Below are positions 60,199 through 64,000 of a DNA stretch of 64,000 nucleotides, piece after piece. Positions within the stretch are counted from its first letter, which is position 1. Each line of letters begins with the position of its first letter. The DNA is from Blastomyces gilchristii SLH14081. Lineage: Eukaryota > Ascomycota > Eurotiomycetes > Onygenales > Ajellomycetaceae. The position numbers were made by a program, and so were the translations under genes. The stretch is from positions 519,483 through 583,482 of the forward strand of contig NW_003101672.1 of NCBI RefSeq assembly GCF_000003855.2. Direction: 5' to 3'. A model generated the notes under the pieces. It saw only the letters and a program-made list of their open reading frames with translations, had not been told where the DNA came from and ran no database searches.

Positions 60199-60832
60199 GA
60201 GGTCCTTTGCGTGCTATGTAGTTGTTTCTTACTTTTTTAGTGAGTCTCTGTCGGATCTGTTCTGGAATTGGGTGCATTTATTAGGTTCTTATATTCAGCA
60301 TGCGCAAGCGTTTACGAAGCTTTTGCATAGAATAACTACATAGATAATCTCATGTCTTCTTTTTGCTGCCTTGTACAGTACATGTACACCCTTGCATCTA
60401 CCCGGTAATGTCCATTGTTATTTGTTTTGTTGGAGGTTTACAGGGATAGTTTAAGTTTTCTATTTTGAAACACCGCCATAGAAATATATATAAACGTATG
60501 TCACCCAGTTGGTCATATGCGTTGTACCATATTGCATGAGGATGCAACGATTCAAAAAAAGTCCGCAATATGCCATTATCCATTATTGCTCTTTCAGCCT
60601 AGGAAGGGAGTGCAGTGAGAGCAATATTCTATCTGAGCATAGTGCATAGGCAGTTAGCTTAGTTACAAGGACTCCCTGGAGACCCAAAAAATGGAGCTTG
60701 AAAAATAGATAAAATGAAAATAAATTAGGTTAGATATCACTTAAAAAAGATCTTGGAGACATGATTTCTAATTCCTGGCGGTATAGCTCCATAGATTTCT
60801 CCCTGAAAATCCACGCAATTCGTTTCCATTGG
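60199..60832. other. Spacer between convergent DPB2 and MED14
   Basis: AT-rich 3' flanks; no gene seen. Confidence 0.6.
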
Positions 60833-63800
60833 CTAGTCGATCATGATAACATCCACGTCCCTGCTACCGCCACTGCCACTGCCACTGCCACTGCCGTTGC
60901 CGTTGCCGTTTCCATTATTACCATTGGCCATAGCTCCGGTTGCATGATTACTCTTATTACTCTGCGGAATCTTCGTATTCTGCTTCACTGCCTTCGTATC
61001 GCTCTGTGTCTGTGTTCCCATGGCCATTCCGTTACTGGCTGGTTTTGGGGTGTTGGTCCCTCCCAAACCTCCCAAACCTCCCGGTCTTCCCTGCATATCA
61101 ACGCCCATACCTGCCTGGCCGGGAATTAGCCTTGATTTACTATCCGCGGCTCCTCTACCAGAGAGTTGAGGCTGAGGTGCTTTCCGGACCTCGGGTCCCA
61201 AGCCGCTGCCGCCACTGCTACCACTTCTTCCATCAGGGGCAGGGCCAGGACCGCCACCTGAAGCCCCATTCCTACTTCCCAGAGTATTCGAGCCCGAGGC
61301 ACCCCCAGCTTCTGAAGAGATATACTCTGCCATGACCCTATGCAGCGTGGAGAGGAGATTTCCAATCTTCTCATATTCAGCGATGGCGCCATTACCCAAA
61401 CCCTGCCACCCATCTCCACGAGCACCATATATGTGCTCCTTCAATTTATTTTCCAGGGGCTGTCGACCGGCCTTTTCGGGCGCGATGGTCATTTCCCTTA
61501 GGATCCACACGACTCGATCTCTTCGAAGGCCCGCATGGACGCAGAAGCGGTAGCGGATGGAAGCGTAGCGAATGTAGAAAATCTTTGAGCTTCGTGCGGT
61601 GATTTGAAGTCCTGAGTTTGCGGGGTGACCGACATGTGATTCAGTAGTCATGCGATCCAGAGCTTTGAGTACCGGTAACGTGACAACGAGTAACTGTAGG
61701 ACGGCTTCCAACCCGGTTCCGGATCCGGCCGCGGGTCGCAGTCCGTTAAGTGTAGCGGTCAATGATTCTTTGATGCGGCGGTGAGGGTTCTGTGGGTGGA
61801 AATCAATACTCATGCGCAAGAGCATGAGGGGGGTTTGTTTCGATAGTAGTGTGATGGAATTGATGTCGGAGGCTAAGGTTTGTTCATGATAGTTAAAATT
61901 GAAACTGGCCCGTGCATCTTCATCTGCAGCATATGCGAACTTTATTTTGGAAAGATTAACGGATAGCGGTTTCAGGGACTTTTGTTTTAAGGTTTCGAGG
62001 GTAGAAATTACACGCTCCAGTTGTTGAAGGCGAGCAAGGAGTTGGATAATCATTGGTTGGCCGACGGGGGTAAGAAAGCGCATGGCGAAACCACAACCGT
62101 TAGGCTGGAAGGTTACGGTGGGGTCTAAATGCGAGGCTGGGAGAGCTAGGTCTTTTATTTCACTTGAAAGAGTCCCGTGCGCTAGCAGTATGGCGTATTG
62201 TGTGGATAGATCGATACCCTGGAATGAGAGACGAACTGTGTCTTTGATCGCGGGATTCTTATTGGTGATAATGGGGGGAGATATTTGCAGCCCAGAGGGA
62301 AGGGAGCGGCTCCGGAAACGTATAAAAACGCTTGGTACCTGGAGATGAGGACCAAGAGAGAGGTTCCGTATAGGGGGGAAGTGGTGAATTCCATGAAGTT
62401 CTGAAAGATAGCGAGAATTGGCATGAATAGCAAGCATCCCTGAGAGGGCATGATCTAGTTTGCCGAAGGAGCCATAGTTTAACCGCTCAGGCAAGCCGCC
62501 AAATCTACCAGTAACCATATGAGCGGATTGCGGAGAGACGGGGCCTTCATCACTGGATGGCGCACGCAATTCGACCACCCACCAATTATCTCCATCCATG
62601 CTACAGGTATACGCGACACCCCAATTGCATTCCCAGGATTTGCGGAAGAACAGGACTGACCGAAGAATATTCGGGGGGAAAATGCGACGAAGATCTTCGT
62701 TTTTGATATCACGCGAGTTCACTATCTCCCAACCAAGAGCATCTGCAAGTGACTCAACCTCCTCTATAACAGCAGCCGACCGAAGGCGAGAGATACGGAG
62801 GAGTATATCGTCGACTATTGGCCTCTCGAAGCTTCGATCAATATCATGGCGGTTCAGTAGCAGAGGGGTGGGGCGGAAGATTATGGCGCCAGAAACCGGT
62901 TCAATCATCACTCTAAGATTTCTTCCCTTTGTAAGTTGAACATCGAAGAGGCAGTCGCCTGGTTCACTAATAGACATTTGTAGGCTAGCCGAAAGTGCTC
63001 CACTGGCATATAGCCGTCCTTGCAATAGTCTTGTGTATGTCGATTCAAGCAAGAAGGATGTATGTAAGGCAATAACGCTGCGCAGGACAGCTTCTATGGA
63101 AAGAAGCTCCATGTCGAATTTGATATATTTAGACTCCACTTCCTTGTTATCCCTCATCCACCTTAAGCCAAGAAATGGGGTTTCGGTAATCGATCCATCC
63201 TGTGTTTGATCCTTGCGACGGCCGCTTTTTATACCAATTTCAACCCAGCTCTTTGGTCCAGGCCTATTGGCCCAGTACTGCACGACAAGCGTGCGGTGCA
63301 ATACTTCCACCCGTAGAGTGTCAAGCCAGTGGCCTCGAGCCAGCTCGATGGCCTGATGAAACAGTATGGTAATCTTGTTCGACAAGACTAAATTATGCAA
63401 CAAGTTATAGCAGCCAGGGAGGCCAGAGTGCATGAGCATGGCGTTTACTCTATTATCCAGCTCGTCTAAAAGCCTTCCTGTTGGTTTAGGCGGTGAAGGA
63501 GAAAATAAAAATCGAATATCGACGAAGAAAAATTGCGAGGAATGATTCTCTTGCGCAATAGAAAGGTCGACCTCAAATTCCATCGGAACCTTAAAAGTGA
63601 CCCTTCCATCATTGATCAAATACTTTGTGAATGCGCTGGGTATCTGGTCGTGTAGTACTAGCCTTGTCCGAATCGTCTTGTTGATTTTTTTCAATGTTTT
63701 AAGCATATTTTTCTGCGTTAAAGGTTTTGGAGGAACAAACGAGCTCTGAAGACCAAGAAAATTAGATTCATTGATCGAGGTCCAAAAAAAAAGAAAAAAA

Positions 63801-64000
63801 AGAGAGAAAGAGAGAAGAAGGAAAGAAAAGAAAAGAAGGAAGAAAATAGAGCAGGGAAACAAGGACACAATTACCTCTTGCATAGCTGCCACTCTCCCAG
63901 TCGATAAAACCTCCAAGGCCATCGCAAGATCAGGGTTGGCTGTCTGCGCCCTGATCAAATCTCTCTTCATTTCGCCAATGGACAATATAGCGCCATTGTA
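60833..64000 (-). CDS. med14: Mediator complex subunit MED14 (Rgr1), 5' end beyond the window
   Basis: MED14 is the backbone that joins the head, middle and tail modules of Mediator, the RNA polymerase II coactivator. The visible part is complement(60833-63745, 63875-64000). The 129-bp intron is pyrimidine-rich with an AG acceptor and contains no in-frame stop. The protein runs in from the right edge as NGAILSIGEMKRDLIRAQTA, matching the region following the conserved N-terminal repeats. Recognisable later segments are LTQKNMLKTLKKINKTIRTR, KVPMEFEVDLSIAQ and RGHWLDTLRVEVLHRTLVVQ. The C-terminus is Gly/Ser/Asn-rich (repeated GNG/GSG units at about 60868-60925) and ends DVDVIMID. The true start codon is outside the window. 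The TTG at 63985 is not a start. Confidence 0.92.
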   Translation of the reverse strand, partial: YNGAILSIGEMKRDLIRAQTANPDLAMALEVLSTGRVAAMQEVIVSLFPCSIFFLLFFSFLLLSFSLFFLFFWTSINESNFLGLQSSFVPPKPLTQKNMLKTLKKINKTIRTRLVLHDQIPSAFTKYLINDGRVTFKVPMEFEVDLSIAQENHSSQFFFVDIRFLFSPSPPKPTGRLLDELDNRVNAMLMHSGLPGCYNLLHNLVLSNKITILFHQAIELARGHWLDTLRVEVLHRTLVVQYWANRPGPKSWVEIGIKSGRRKDQTQDGSITETPFLGLRWMRDNKEVESKYIKFDMELLSIEAVLRSVIALHTSFLLESTYTRLLQGRLYASGALSASLQMSISEPGDCLFDVQLTKGRNLRVMIEPVSGAIIFRPTPLLLNRHDIDRSFERPIVDDILLRISRLRSAAVIEEVESLADALGWEIVNSRDIKNEDLRRIFPPNILRSVLFFRKSWECNWGVAYTCSMDGDNWWVVELRAPSSDEGPVSPQSAHMVTGRFGGLPERLNYGSFGKLDHALSGMLAIHANSRYLSELHGIHHFPPIRNLSLGPHLQVPSVFIRFRSRSLPSGLQISPPIITNKNPAIKDTVRLSFQGIDLSTQYAILLAHGTLSSEIKDLALPASHLDPTVTFQPNGCGFAMRFLTPVGQPMIIQLLARLQQLERVISTLETLKQKSLKPLSVNLSKIKFAYAADEDARASFNFNYHEQTLASDINSITLLSKQTPLMLLRMSIDFHPQNPHRRIKESLTATLNGLRPAAGSGTGLEAVLQLLVVTLPVLKALDRMTTESHVGHPANSGLQITARSSKIFYIRYASIRYRFCVHAGLRRDRVVWILREMTIAPEKAGRQPLENKLKEHIYGARGDGWQGLGNGAIAEYEKIGNLLSTLHRVMAEYISSEAGGASGSNTLGSRNGASGGGPGPAPDGRSGSSGGSGLGPEVRKAPQPQLSGRGAADSKSRLIPGQAGMGVDMQGRPGGLGGLGGTNTPKPASNGMAMGTQTQSDTKAVKQNTKIPQSNKSNHATGAMANGNNGNGNGNGSGSGSGSGGSRDVDVIMID

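Noticed and set aside
1..64000. tRNA, 5S rRNA and CRISPR arrays
   Set aside because: No GGTTCGANNCC-type B box in a cloverleaf context, no 5S-like start and no regularly spaced repeats were found by eye.

Overview
The window comes from a filamentous ascomycete nuclear chromosome, most likely a eurotiomycete. I lean towards Onygenales, an inference from gene content, intron style and the GC-neutral, microsatellite-rich spacers. The genes are eukaryotic, single-copy and housekeeping. Most have 1-7 short introns (mainly 57-165 bp) with GTRNGT donors and YAG acceptors. There is no operon structure, and I saw no tRNA, rRNA, CRISPR array, prophage or intact transposon.

Layout, left to right. A Hul4-like HECT ubiquitin ligase (1607-5376, -) is followed by about 7 kb with no recognisable gene. 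Next is a secreted DUF4360-family gene interrupted by an in-frame TAG (12586-13340, +). Then come ribosomal protein L15 (14336-15333, -), an unassigned acidic/coiled-coil protein (15823-17209, -), a purine-rich spacer, and a PSP1-domain protein (19812-22643, -). An 8.35-kb non-coding stretch separates PSP1 from the Fe-S carrier NFU1 (30997-32251, -). A RasGEF fused to a Ras-like GTPase domain follows (33969-37991, -), with an apparent one-base frame break at one exon start. After microsatellite-rich DNA comes a HIT-finger protein (40441-41231, -) divergent from the ATP synthase assembly factor FMC1 (41581-41940, +). Next is a Pcl-type cyclin (43361-44566, -), a 3.5-kb spacer holding a T41 run, and an eight-exon HSPA12-like Hsp70 protein (48115-50606, -). 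The last group comprises an unassigned protein (51375-52355, -), ornithine decarboxylase antizyme (53217-54249, +), a Yippee protein (54704-55498, +), the NASP/Sim3 histone chaperone (56079-57554, -), DNA polymerase epsilon subunit B (57955-60198, +) and the Mediator subunit MED14 (60833 to the window end, -, partial).

The best signal in the window is the antizyme gene. Its mRNA must shift +1 at CCC-UGA (53478-53483) to join two open frames. The shift site lies in the loop of a perfect 7-bp inverted repeat (extendable to 9 pairs) within the mature exon. Antizyme frameshifting is established biology. A hairpin enclosing the shift site itself is not something I know to be described, and is worth testing. 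Other points of interest are the nonsense codon in the DUF4360 gene, the frame break and degenerate GTPase motif in the RasGEF fusion, the shared NASP/DPB2 promoter pairing two S-phase genes, and the long empty region upstream of PSP1.
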